From assembly GCF_003885045.1 (NCBI RefSeq), contig NZ_RHJS01000002.1:1302001-1366000 (forward strand): a stretch of DNA of 64,000 bases. The letters are read 5' to 3'. Every line of letters begins with the position of its first letter. The first letter of the stretch is position 1. A program made the translations under genes and the position numbers. Below the pieces are notes generated by a model. That model had not been told where the DNA came from and ran no database searches. It worked only from the letters and a program-made list of their open reading frames with translations. The DNA is from Schaedlerella arabinosiphila (GTDB lineage: Bacteria > Bacillota > Clostridia > Lachnospirales > Lachnospiraceae). Of this stretch, positions 35,041 to 42,790 are shown piece by piece.

Positions 35041-37416
35041 ATGAAGGTTTATGTTTCTACGGGTAATTCGAGGATGGAGAAACGGTGGAACGGCGCGGAG
35101 ATGGAATTGGAGGAATTTATCCGGCGTATCTCCCAGACCATCCGGACGGCGGAGACGGTGGAGCAGTACCGGAAGCTGTCCAAGGCAAAGCAGGATTCCA
35201 TCAAGGATGTGGGCGGTTTCGTCATGGGGAGATTGAAGGGCGGCAGGCGGAAGAAGGACTGCGTGGTGTTCCGGTCCGCACTGACGCTGGACATGGACCA
35301 TGCCACGGCGGATATCCCGGAGCAGATGGAGCTGTTCTTTGATTTCCGGTGCCTGATCTACTCCACCCATAAGCATACGCCGGAGGCTCCCAGGTTCCGG
35401 CTGGTGGTCCCGCTGTCCAGGAACGTGTCGCCGGACGAGTACGCGGCGGTGGCAAGGAAGGTGGCGGAGGACATCGGCATGGAGCTGTTTGACGATACCA
35501 CTTATGAGCCGTCCCGCCTGATGTACTGGCCGTCCACGTCTGCGGACGGGGAGTTTGTATTCCGGGATATCGAAGGGGAGATACTGGATCCGGACACGGT
35601 GCTCTCCAGGTATAAGGACTGGCGGGATTCTTCGGAGTGGCCGGTGAGCGGGCGGCAGCAGGCGGTAGTCTTGAGGGAGATGAAGAAGCAGGCGGACCCG
35701 CTTTCCAAGGAGGGCGTGGTCGGGGCGTTCTGCCGGACGTACAGCATTGAGGAAGCGGCGGAGGTGTTCCTGGCGGACGTGTATAAGCCGAGCGCCATGC
35801 AGGGGCGGTATGATTATATCCCGGCGGATTCCCAGGCGGGGGTGGTGGTTTATGAGGGGAAGTTTGCCTATTCCCACCATGCCACGGACCCGGCCTGCGG
35901 GAAGCTGATGAATGCTTTTGATATGGTGCGGATTCATAAGTTCGGGGAGCTGGACGTGAGGGCTTCGGAGGATACGGAGGCTTCCAGGCTGCCGTCTTTT
36001 AAGGCTATGAGCGAGTTTGCGGTCAGTGACGAAAAGGTGAAGCTGACGCTGGCGGAGGACAGGGCGCAGTCTGCCAAGAAGGAATTTTCTGCGGAGGATG
36101 ACTGGCATAAAGGGCTAGAACTGGACCGGCAGGGGAAGGTGAAGGACACGCTGGACAATCTGGTGCTGGCAATCCGCCATGATATAGGGCTGCAGTCCAT
36201 CGCCTTCAACCTGCACCGGGACGGGATTGACACCGGGGAAGGCCTGCCCTGGAAGCAGATCAAGCCGGGGTGGAATGATTCTGATTTTGCGTCTTTAAAA
36301 GTTTATCTGAATAAGGGATACGGGGTGTATGCGCCCACAAAGACGAAGGACGCTCTGCTGGCTGTGGCGTCGGAGCGGGCATACCATCCGGTGAAGGAGT
36401 ATCTGGATTCCCTGCCGGAGTGGGACGGGGTGAAACGCATAGATACGCTGCTGACGGATTATCTGGGGGCGGAGGATACCGCATATACGAGGGCGGTCAT
36501 CCGAAAGACGCTTACAGCGGCTGTGGCAAGAATCTACCAGCCGGGGACGAAGTTTGACAGTGTGCTTATTTTAAACGGCCCGCAGGGAATCGGGAAGTCC
36601 ACGCTTTTTGCAAGGCTGGCAGGGACGTGGTTTTCCGACAGCCTGACGCTTACGGATATGCGGGATAAGTCCGGGCCGGAGAAGCTGCAGGGCTATTGGA
36701 TACTGGAACTTGGAGAGCTTGCCGGGATGAAGAAGACGGACGTGGAGACGGTGAAGTCTTTTCTTTCCAGGGTGGATGACAAGTACCGGGCCAGCTATGG
36801 GCTGAATGTAGAGAGCCATCCAAGGCAGTGCGTGATCGTGGGCAGTACAAATACGGAGAGCGGGTTCCTGCGTGACATTACCGGGAACCGGCGTTTCTGG
36901 CCGGTGCGGGTAAACGGTGAGAGCGTGAGGAAGCCGTGGCAGATTTCCGGGGAGGACGTGCTGCAGGTATGGGCGGAGGCGAAGGCCGTCTATGAGAGTG
37001 GGGAGCGGCTGTACCTGGAAGGGGAAGTTGCGGCCATGGCTACTTCCGAGCAGGCGGAGGCCATGGAGACGGATGACCGGGAAGGGCTGGTGCGGACGTA
37101 CCTGGACACGCTCCTGCCGGAAAACTGGGATTCCATGAGCTTATATGACCGGAGGAATTTTTTGAACGGCAGCGAGTTTGGGGAGGAACGGCAGACGGGT
37201 ACGGTGCGCCGGACGATGGTGTGCAACATGGAGATCTGGTGTGAGTGCTTCGGGAGGGAGTCCTCTGCGCTGAAAAAGATAGATTCCTATGAGATCAGCG
37301 GCATCATGCGGAAGATTGAGGGCTGGGGAAAATATACGGAGACGAAGAACGGGATGTCCGGCTTTCCAATCTATGGAAAACAGCGGGCATATGTGCGGGA
37401 ACAAGACAGGAAATAG
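35041..37416 (+). CDS. PrimPol-like primase / VapE-type helicase
   Basis: A 791-residue two-part replication protein. The N-terminal third has primase signs: SALTLDMDHATADIPEQMEL (D-x-D), CLIYSTHKHTPEAPRFRLVV with the S-x-H and R-x-R-L residues. The C-terminal part is the virulence-associated-E ATPase: LNGPQGIGKSTLFARLAGTW (Walker A), YWILELGELAGMKKTDVETV (Walker B and switch), and NRRFWPV (arginine finger). It would unwind and prime the origin. Iteron-like repeats start inside its last codons. Confidence 0.9.
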   Translation: MKVYVSTGNSRMEKRWNGAEMELEEFIRRISQTIRTAETVEQYRKLSKAKQDSIKDVGGFVMGRLKGGRRKKDCVVFRSALTLDMDHATADIPEQMELFFDFRCLIYSTHKHTPEAPRFRLVVPLSRNVSPDEYAAVARKVAEDIGMELFDDTTYEPSRLMYWPSTSADGEFVFRDIEGEILDPDTVLSRYKDWRDSSEWPVSGRQQAVVLREMKKQADPLSKEGVVGAFCRTYSIEEAAEVFLADVYKPSAMQGRYDYIPADSQAGVVVYEGKFAYSHHATDPACGKLMNAFDMVRIHKFGELDVRASEDTEASRLPSFKAMSEFAVSDEKVKLTLAEDRAQSAKKEFSAEDDWHKGLELDRQGKVKDTLDNLVLAIRHDIGLQSIAFNLHRDGIDTGEGLPWKQIKPGWNDSDFASLKVYLNKGYGVYAPTKTKDALLAVASERAYHPVKEYLDSLPEWDGVKRIDTLLTDYLGAEDTAYTRAVIRKTLTAAVARIYQPGTKFDSVLILNGPQGIGKSTLFARLAGTWFSDSLTLTDMRDKSGPEKLQGYWILELGELAGMKKTDVETVKSFLSRVDDKYRASYGLNVESHPRQCVIVGSTNTESGFLRDITGNRRFWPVRVNGESVRKPWQISGEDVLQVWAEAKAVYESGERLYLEGEVAAMATSEQAEAMETDDREGLVRTYLDTLLPENWDSMSLYDRRNFLNGSEFGEERQTGTVRRTMVCNMEIWCECFGRESSALKKIDSYEISGIMRKIEGWGKYTETKNGMSGFPIYGKQRAYVREQDRK

Positions 37417-37670
37417 ACGGAACAAGTCTGCCTGTATGGGAACAAGCCGGAACGGAACGAGCGGAACAAGAGGGAGTTTGTTCTGACGGTAGTTCCCGTA
37501 CAGGGGATTCCGTAAAATCAAGGGTTGCGGGGCAGTCTGGAACAAAGGAACAAGAATCTCTTAGTGGGGTATGGGTAATAAGAAAAAGAAGCATATATGT
37601 ACGTGTTATATACACGTATAAGGTATAAGGGATTTTTTGTATCCATGTTCCGGGCTTTGTTCCGTGACGG
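37398..37670. other. Candidate phage replication origin with GGAACAAG iterons
   Basis: GGAACAAG occurs at 37398, 37419, 37439, 37463 and 37547, with GGAACGGA/GGAACGAG variants at 37449-37461, GGAACAAA at 37539, and inverted copies near 37645-37662. Several are spaced by 20-21 bases. An AT-rich stretch (37560-37640) with a perfect dyad TACGTGT-TATAT-ACACGTA follows. This is the longest gap among the early genes and lies right behind the primase. The origin is inferred, not shown. Confidence 0.5.
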
Positions 37671-37685
37671 GACGGAGGTGTCTGG

Positions 37686-37967
37686 ATGAGGGAGAATGAG
37701 ATTGAACGGCGGCTGGCCGTATCAGTGAAAAAGATGGGAGGCATGGCGGTGAAGTTCGTTTCTCCCGGCTTGGATGGGGTGCCGGACCGGATTGTCTTAC
37801 TGCCGGGGAGGAAGATTGCTTTTGTGGAGCTGAAGGCCCCTGGGAAGAAGCCAAGGCCCTTGCAGGAGAAGAGGAAGCGGCAGTTGGAGGGCCTGGGTTT
37901 TCCGGTTTATGTGATAGACAGCCCGGAGCAGATTGGAGGTGTGCTGGATGAGATATGTTCCCCATGA
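37686..37967 (+). CDS. VRR-NUC domain nuclease
   Basis: A 93-residue stand-alone VRR-NUC domain: KKMGGMAVKFVSPGLDGVPD, RIVLLPGRKIAFVELKAPGK with the E-x-K metal site, and QEKRKRQLEGLGFPVYVID. Such small nucleases act on branched or structured DNA in phage replication. The stop overlaps the SNF2 helicase start by 20 bases, a constant pair in these phages. Confidence 0.9.
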   Translation: MRENEIERRLAVSVKKMGGMAVKFVSPGLDGVPDRIVLLPGRKIAFVELKAPGKKPRPLQEKRKRQLEGLGFPVYVIDSPEQIGGVLDEICSP

Positions 37968-39315
37968 GTACCAGGAGTATGCGAAGGAGTTTATCATCAG
38001 GGAGAGGGTGAGCGCGCTGTTTTTGGACTGCGGGCTTGGGAAGACGGTGATCACGCTGACGGCGGTGTGGGAGCTTTTATTTGATTATTTTGATATCCGG
38101 AAGGTGCTTGTGGTTGCGCCCTTGCGGGTGGCGAGGGATACCTGGGGCGGCGAGCTGGAGAAGTGGGAGCATCTGTCCGGGATCGGGCTGTCAAAGGTGC
38201 TGGGTCCGGAGAAGGAGCGGCTGGCGGCTTTGGGGCGGGAGGCGCAGGTATATGTCATCAACCGGGAAAATGTGGAGTGGCTGGTGGAAAATTATAAATG
38301 GGATTTTGATATGGTGGTGATCGATGAGCTGTCTTCTTTCAAGTCCCACAGGGCGAAGCGGTTTAAGGCGCTAAAGAGGGTGCGGCCGAAAGTGAGGCGG
38401 ATAGTGGGGCTGACCGGGACGCCGGCGCCGAACGGGCTGATCGATTTATGGGCGGAGATCGGGCTGCTGGACATGGGGCAGAGGCTTGGGCGGTTCATCG
38501 GCGGATACAGGGAGCGGTTCTTCCTTCCGGATAAGCGGAGCGGGCAGATGGTGTTCTCCTATAAGCCCAGGGACGGGGCGGAGGAAGCGATCTATGGATT
38601 GATCTCTGATATCTGTATCAGCATGAGGGCGTGTGACTATCTGGATATGCCGGAGTGTGTGTATAACCGGGTGGAGGTTGCCATGAGCGGGAAGGAGATG
38701 GAGCTGTATGGGAAGCTGGAGAAAGATATGCTGCTGCCTTTTGCGGACGGCGACATTGACGCAGTGAACGCCGCCGGGCTCTCCAACAAACTGCTGCAGA
38801 TGGCGAACGGCGCGGTCTATGACGAGAACGGCAGGGTGAGGCGTATCCATGACCGGAAGCTGGAAGCTCTGGAGGATTTGATAGAGGCGGCGAACGGGAA
38901 GCCGGTGCTGGTGGCTTACTGGTACAGGCATGACCTGGAGCGGATAAGGGAGAGGGTAGGGGCTGTGGAGCTGGATACGGCGGAGGATATGCGGAGGTGG
39001 AATGCCGGGGAGATGCCGGTGGCAGTGATCCATCCGGCGTCTGCCGGGCACGGGCTGAACTTGCAGGCGGGAGGCTCCACACTGGTATGGTTCGGGCTTA
39101 CCTGGTCTTTGGAACTGTACCAGCAGATGAACGCAAGGTTGTGGAGGCAGGGGCAGAAGGATATGGTGGTGGTCCACCATCTGATTGCAAAGGGGACGCT
39201 GGACGAGAGGGTGATGGCGGCCCTGGAGAAGAAGGACTGCGGGCAGGCGGCGCTTGTGGAAGCGGTGAGGGCGAGGATTGGAGGCGGAAAGGATGGAGAC
39301 AGAGAAACTGTTTAA
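37948..39315 (+). CDS. SNF2-family DEAD/DEAH-type helicase
   Basis: A 455-residue superfamily 2 motor. Motif I is LFLDCGLGKTVITLTAV, motif Ia VVAPLRVARDTW, motif II MVVIDELSSFKS, motif III LTGTPAPNGLIDLWAE, motif V LNLQAGGSTLVWFGLTWSLE, and motif VI QMNARLWRQGQKD. ATG 37948 lies within the VRR-NUC gene behind GGAGGTGTGC. It probably remodels DNA during phage replication together with VRR-NUC. Confidence 0.92.
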   Translation: MRYVPHEYQEYAKEFIIRERVSALFLDCGLGKTVITLTAVWELLFDYFDIRKVLVVAPLRVARDTWGGELEKWEHLSGIGLSKVLGPEKERLAALGREAQVYVINRENVEWLVENYKWDFDMVVIDELSSFKSHRAKRFKALKRVRPKVRRIVGLTGTPAPNGLIDLWAEIGLLDMGQRLGRFIGGYRERFFLPDKRSGQMVFSYKPRDGAEEAIYGLISDICISMRACDYLDMPECVYNRVEVAMSGKEMELYGKLEKDMLLPFADGDIDAVNAAGLSNKLLQMANGAVYDENGRVRRIHDRKLEALEDLIEAANGKPVLVAYWYRHDLERIRERVGAVELDTAEDMRRWNAGEMPVAVIHPASAGHGLNLQAGGSTLVWFGLTWSLELYQQMNARLWRQGQKDMVVVHHLIAKGTLDERVMAALEKKDCGQAALVEAVRARIGGGKDGDRETV

Positions 39316-39778
39316 GGAATACCGGAACTGGAAGAAGGACATGGGGCTTCTGGAGTTTGAGCTGTCCCGGTTTGAGGGTGTTCCGTATGAGGATGTGATA
39401 GAGAGCATGTGCCTGGGGCAGCCCCAGGGGGAGCGGGTGCAGGGCGGCGGGATTTCAGATAAGACCGGGAATGCGGCGGTGAAGTACCGGCAGGTGAAGG
39501 AGCGTCTGGACGATGACTGGTTTGATTACCTGCTTGGGAGGTATCAGGCGGTGAAGGAAGAGCTGGAATTTTTTGAGTATGCCGTGGGGCAGTTGAGCGG
39601 GAGGCTGCCGGAGGTGGTGCGGGATATGGTGATGGAGGATATGACGTGGCGGGAGATGGCGGAAAAGTATAATGTGAGCGAAACGATGATAGCAAAGTAC
39701 CGGAAGAAAGCGCTGGCGGAGATGAAGGAGCTGTACCGGATACGGGAGAAGACGGCAGGGCGGTATCTTCTGGACTGA
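39293..39778 (+). CDS. ArpU/sigma region 4-like late regulator
   Basis: A 161-residue protein with a helical N-terminal half (EYRNWKKDMGLLEFELSRFE) and a C-terminal helix-turn-helix (DMVMEDMTWREMAEKYNVSE, then TMIAKYRKKALAEMKELYRI). It corresponds to the DUF1492/ArpU-type regulators that close the early region and turn on late genes. ATG 39293 overlaps the helicase end. A cluster of direct repeats stands just downstream. Confidence 0.78.
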   Translation: METEKLFKEYRNWKKDMGLLEFELSRFEGVPYEDVIESMCLGQPQGERVQGGGISDKTGNAAVKYRQVKERLDDDWFDYLLGRYQAVKEELEFFEYAVGQLSGRLPEVVRDMVMEDMTWREMAEKYNVSETMIAKYRKKALAEMKELYRIREKTAGRYLLD

Positions 39779-39789
39779 CCGCCGGGGCC

Positions 39790-39856
39790 TGGTTTAGTAA
39801 TGGTTGGGTAATGGTTTAGTAAAGGTACAGTAATGGTTTATTGAAAGTTTATTGGA
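39790..39856. promoter_or_regulatory. Cluster of direct repeats at the early/late boundary
   Basis: Within 65 bases the words GGTTTAGTAA (twice), TAATGGTT (three times) and GTTTATTG/AGTTTATTGG (twice) recur at roughly 11-21 base steps. It lies between the late-regulator gene and the HNH/terminase half, a likely site for a regulator or packaging protein. No consensus -35/-10 pair is convincing here. Confidence 0.5.
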
Positions 39857-40002
39857 AGCTGTGGTATTCTTAGAATGCGAAGAACTGTAAGGAGCTCTGT
39901 GGATATGTCCATGGGGCTTTTTCTTTTGTCTTTGCGGGGCGGCGGGCTTCATCCTTTCACCGCTGCCCTTTTTGAGATTGAGAGGATGGAAGGGAGAGTT
40001 TG

Positions 40003-40203
40003 ATGGACTGTTTTGCGTTATGCGGGAATGGGCACTGCGGCGTGATCGGAAGGCAGTGCCAGGGGAAGCCCTGCGGTTTTCATAAGACGAAGGAGGAACA
40101 GGAGCTGTCCCTGGAGAAAGCAAGGGAGAGGCTCAGGAGCCTGCCGGAGCATCAGCAGGACGCCATAGCGGATAAATATTACGGCGGAGTGAGGCGGTGG
40201 TGA
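40003..40203 (+). CDS. Small cysteine-rich phage protein
   Basis: A 66-residue protein beginning MDCFALCGNGHCGVIGRQCQ with five cysteines and two histidines, then a charged helix (EEQELSLEKARERLRSLPEH). ATG 40003 follows GGAAGGGAGAG. The cysteine pattern suggests a small metal-binding fold. It directly precedes the HNH nuclease, an arrangement seen in related phages. Confidence 0.65.
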   Translation: MDCFALCGNGHCGVIGRQCQGKPCGFHKTKEEQELSLEKARERLRSLPEHQQDAIADKYYGGVRRW

Positions 40204-40205
40204 TC

Positions 40206-40559
40206 ATGCCGAGAAGGCCGAAAAAGCCGTGTAAGCATCCGGGATGCCCGGGGCTGACGGACGGTGATTTCTGTGGGGAACATGCGATACTGCATAGGGC
40301 GGATCGTGCGGACGCTTCCGGGCGCGGGTATGACAGCAGGTGGCGGAAGGCAAGGAAACTTTTTCTGAAACGGCATCCGTTGTGTGAGAAGTGCAGGGAG
40401 CAGGGACGGTTCGTAAGAGCGGAAGTGGTTGACCATATCGTGCCGCACAGAGGAGATGAGAAGCTGTTTTGGGATGAGGGAAACTGGCAGGCGCTCTGTA
40501 AGAGCTGCCATGACAGCAAGACCATGACCGAGGACAGATATCAGGAATACAGGTACTGA
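40206..40559 (+). CDS. HNH endonuclease
   Basis: A 117-residue HNH nuclease. A Cys-rich start (PCKHPGCPGLTDGDFCGEHA) is followed by HPLCEKCREQGRFVRAEVVD, HIVPHRGDEKLFWDEGNW, and QALCKSCHDSKTMTEDRYQE: the two CxxC zinc pairs and the H-N-H catalytic set. Such nucleases sit before the terminase genes in HK97-type phages and assist packaging. ATG 40206 is chosen over the GTG at 40197. Confidence 0.92.
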   Translation: MPRRPKKPCKHPGCPGLTDGDFCGEHAILHRADRADASGRGYDSRWRKARKLFLKRHPLCEKCREQGRFVRAEVVDHIVPHRGDEKLFWDEGNWQALCKSCHDSKTMTEDRYQEYRY

Positions 40560-40611
40560 CGGCAGAAAAGCCCTGGGAGTTTTCAGGGCTTTTGCGGTAC
40601 AGTCTTTCTTA

Positions 40612-40842
40612 TCATGCAGGTTCGGCGGGACATTCTGATTCCGGCGGCGCGGGGTGGATATGTATGGAGCCTTCTTCATAGTCCACCTGCAGGCGGTCCC
40701 CGATGTGGAAGCCGAGGGATTCCAGCCAGTTTCCCTCTATCTGGATTTTTGGTGTCCGGATATACTTGGTGTCTTCATAGAAAGGGTTCTTGGGATAGGT
40801 AAGGCGTGAGGAAGTGATTACTTTGATCAGCTTTGATTTCAT
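40612..40842 (-). CDS. SymE-like small protein, reverse orientation
   Basis: A 76-residue protein on the minus strand with the SymE core (DTKYIRTPKIQIEGNWLESL, GFHIGDRLQVDYEEGSIHIH). AGGAGG lies nine bases before its ATG. It is the second SymE-like protein in the window and the only non-transposon gene opposing the phage operons. Being placed against transcription suggests independent control, for example by the late transcript acting as antisense. Confidence 0.7.
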   Translation of the reverse strand: MKSKLIKVITSSRLTYPKNPFYEDTKYIRTPKIQIEGNWLESLGFHIGDRLQVDYEEGSIHIHPAPPESECPAEPA

Positions 40843-41226
40843 AGATGTGTGCCTCCTTTAGATTTGGTGTGGTACTGACTATTATTTTACCGGGGAAACG
40901 TGCGGATCTCCAGCAAAATCCGGCCGGTGATCTCCACAAAGATTTTTCCTGTGAGCTGTGGGTTCTGCATATAGCCGGAGGGGAGGGGCGGTGGAAATCT
41001 CCAGAAGCCGTATCCCTGGATACCGCCGCCCCCTCAAACGTGAATTTTCGCAGAAATTGACAGGGGGGATAGGCGGCGCATGATCCCGGCATACATAAAT
41101 GCAGGATTTATAAGGATTTCCGGGGATGAAGTCATTCAGGGAATCTTTATAAATCCTGCATTTTGGGGCTGAAAAACTATCGGAAAAAGGTGGTTTTTTG
41201 GCTCTTTTTGTTTTGGGGGTGAAGGT
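40843..41226. other. 384-bp non-coding stretch with a long hairpin
   Basis: No gene is supported here. The right part holds a 17-bp perfect stem: AAATGCAGGATTTATAA at 41097-41113 with its complement at 41147-41163, flanking a 33-base loop. The left part, upstream of the SymE-like gene, is its likely promoter region. The stem could be a terminator for both directions or a regulatory structure. Confidence 0.6.
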
Positions 41227-41427
41227 ATGACGAAGGAACAGGCGGAGCGGATCAGGGAGCTTCGTATGCAGGGGAAGGGCTATAAAGCTGCTGCTTCTGC
41301 CGTGGGGCTGTCCCGTGACATTGTGAGGAATTACTGTAAGGCGAACGGGATGGAAGGCTATGGGGAAGCGGTGAAGCTGAACCTGCAGAGAGAGATGGCG
41401 GAGGATACCGCCATGTCGGATGCATGA
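41227..41427 (+). CDS. Small helix-turn-helix protein
   Basis: A 66-residue protein, almost only an HTH: KEQAERIRELRMQGKGYKAA, ASAVGLSRDIVRNYCKANGM, with a short helical tail. It resembles the resolvase/sigma-type HTH placed before methyltransferase or PAPS-reductase genes in Clostridia phages. Its stop overlaps the next start by eight bases, so it may control or accompany the modification genes. Confidence 0.75.
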   Translation: MTKEQAERIRELRMQGKGYKAAASAVGLSRDIVRNYCKANGMEGYGEAVKLNLQREMAEDTAMSDA

Positions 41428-42226
41428 GGACTGCGGAAAGGAAAAGCTGTATGCGGCTTCGCTGTCCGGCGGGAAGGATTCCACGGCCATGGTTCTGCGG
41501 CTGGTGGAGGAAGGCTGGCCTCTGGATTTTGTGATGTTCTGTGACACGGGGCTGGAATTTCCCCAGATGTATGAGCATGTGGAAAGGCTGGAAAAGGCCC
41601 TGCTGGTCCCGGTGGTGCGTCTGAAAGAGGAAAAGGGCTTTGAGTATTACCTGCTCCGTTATACGCCGGAGCGGAAGGACCCGGATTCTCCCTATGCGGG
41701 CAAGCCGGGCATGAGCTGGGCAGGGCCTAGGAACCGCTGGTGTACTTCCGTGTTGAAGACGGCGGTGATCAATAAATATCTGTCGGGGCTTAGGAAGAGA
41801 TATGAGATCGTGCAGTATATCGGCATAGCGGCGGATGAGCCGCAGAGGGTGAGGGAGTACCGGTATCCCCTGGTGGAATGGGGTATGACGGAGAAGGACT
41901 GTCTGGATTACTGCTATGAGCGGGGGTATGACTGGGGCGGGCTGTACCGGCTGTTTGACCGGGTGTCCTGCTGGTGCTGTCCTCTGCAGGGACTGGAAGA
42001 ACTGCGGACGCTGCGCCGGGAATTTCCGGAGCTGTGGAGCCGGCTTCTGGATTGGGAGGCGGAAACCTGGCGGAATTTCCGGAAGGATTTTTCTGTGCAG
42101 GAGCTGGAGGTCCGGTTCCGGTTTGAGGAAGAACGGATACGGGAGGGAAAGCGTATCCGGGGGAAGGAATTTTTTAAGGAGCTGTATGGGAGGTTAGGCA
42201 GGGATGGAGACAGAGCAGAAATATAA
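41420..42226 (+). CDS. PAPS reductase-like PP-loop ATP pyrophosphatase
   Basis: A 268-residue protein. The PP-loop is LYAASLSGGKDSTAMVLRLV, followed by VMFCDTGLEFPQMYEH. A cysteine set (RNRWCTSVLK, then VSCWCCPLQGLEELRTLRRE) could hold a metal or Fe-S cluster. PP-loop enzymes adenylate a carbonyl or sulfur acceptor. DndC, with a similar layout, takes part in DNA phosphorothioation. Because it is followed directly by two DNA methyltransferases, a part in nucleic-acid modification is plausible; sulfate reduction is unlikely here. Confidence 0.82.
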   Translation: MHEDCGKEKLYAASLSGGKDSTAMVLRLVEEGWPLDFVMFCDTGLEFPQMYEHVERLEKALLVPVVRLKEEKGFEYYLLRYTPERKDPDSPYAGKPGMSWAGPRNRWCTSVLKTAVINKYLSGLRKRYEIVQYIGIAADEPQRVREYRYPLVEWGMTEKDCLDYCYERGYDWGGLYRLFDRVSCWCCPLQGLEELRTLRREFPELWSRLLDWEAETWRNFRKDFSVQELEVRFRFEEERIREGKRIRGKEFFKELYGRLGRDGDRAEI

Positions 42227-42788
42227 TATCGTCTATGCCGATCCCCCGTGGCGGTATGACAACAAACGGGTGCAGGGCGGAGCGGAGAAGCATTACGGGA
42301 CGATGGGCACGGAGGATATCTGTGCGCTGCCCGTGGCGGATATCTGCGCGGAAGACTGTACTTTGTTCTTATGGGTTACGTTCCCGCAGTTGCCGGAGGC
42401 CCTGCGTGTGATGGAAAGCTGGGGGTTCCGGTACAAGACGGTGGCTTTTGTGTGGCTGAAACAGAACCGGAAGTCTCTGGGCTGGTTTTATGGGCTGGGG
42501 TTCTGGACCAGGGGGAACGCGGAGATCTGCCTGCTGGGAGTGAAAGGGCATCCGAGGCGCAGGTCTGCCCGTGTCCACCAGTTTATCATCTCCCCGCTGG
42601 AAGCGCACAGCAAGAAGCCGGACGAGACGAGGGAGAAGATCGTGGAATTGATGGGAGACCTTCCGAGAGTGGAGCTGTTCGCAAGGCAGCGTGTCCCCGG
42701 CTGGGAAGCATGGGGGAACGAGGTGGAGAGCAGCGTTATCCTGGAGTCGGAGGGAGACGGAAGAAAGAAAAACGGGGAGGCGGAGTGA
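42204..42788 (+). CDS. MT-A70 family adenine-N6 DNA methyltransferase
   Basis: A 194-residue methyltransferase: NIVYADPPWRYDNKRVQGGA with the DPPW catalytic motif, LFLWVTFPQLPEALRVMESW, and LGFWTRGNAEICLLGVKGHP. It would methylate adenine, probably to shield phage DNA from host restriction. It overlaps the PP-loop gene by 23 bases and is two bases before the cytosine methyltransferase, so all three are one unit. Confidence 0.9.
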   Translation: METEQKYNIVYADPPWRYDNKRVQGGAEKHYGTMGTEDICALPVADICAEDCTLFLWVTFPQLPEALRVMESWGFRYKTVAFVWLKQNRKSLGWFYGLGFWTRGNAEICLLGVKGHPRRRSARVHQFIISPLEAHSKKPDETREKIVELMGDLPRVELFARQRVPGWEAWGNEVESSVILESEGDGRKKNGEAE

Positions 42789-42790
42789 CC

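Noticed and set aside
29393..37000. Several 100-400 residue minus-strand frames across the phage replication genes
   Set aside because: They mirror strongly coding plus-strand genes and translate to His/Leu/Pro/Arg-rich sequence without domains, as expected for shadows.
37511..37530. Match of GTAAAATCAAGGGTTGC with the sequence near 19,195-19,212
   Set aside because: About 16 bases are shared with one indel. It could suggest a recombination core, but one copy lies inside the phage origin region and no integrase or duplicated border supports it.
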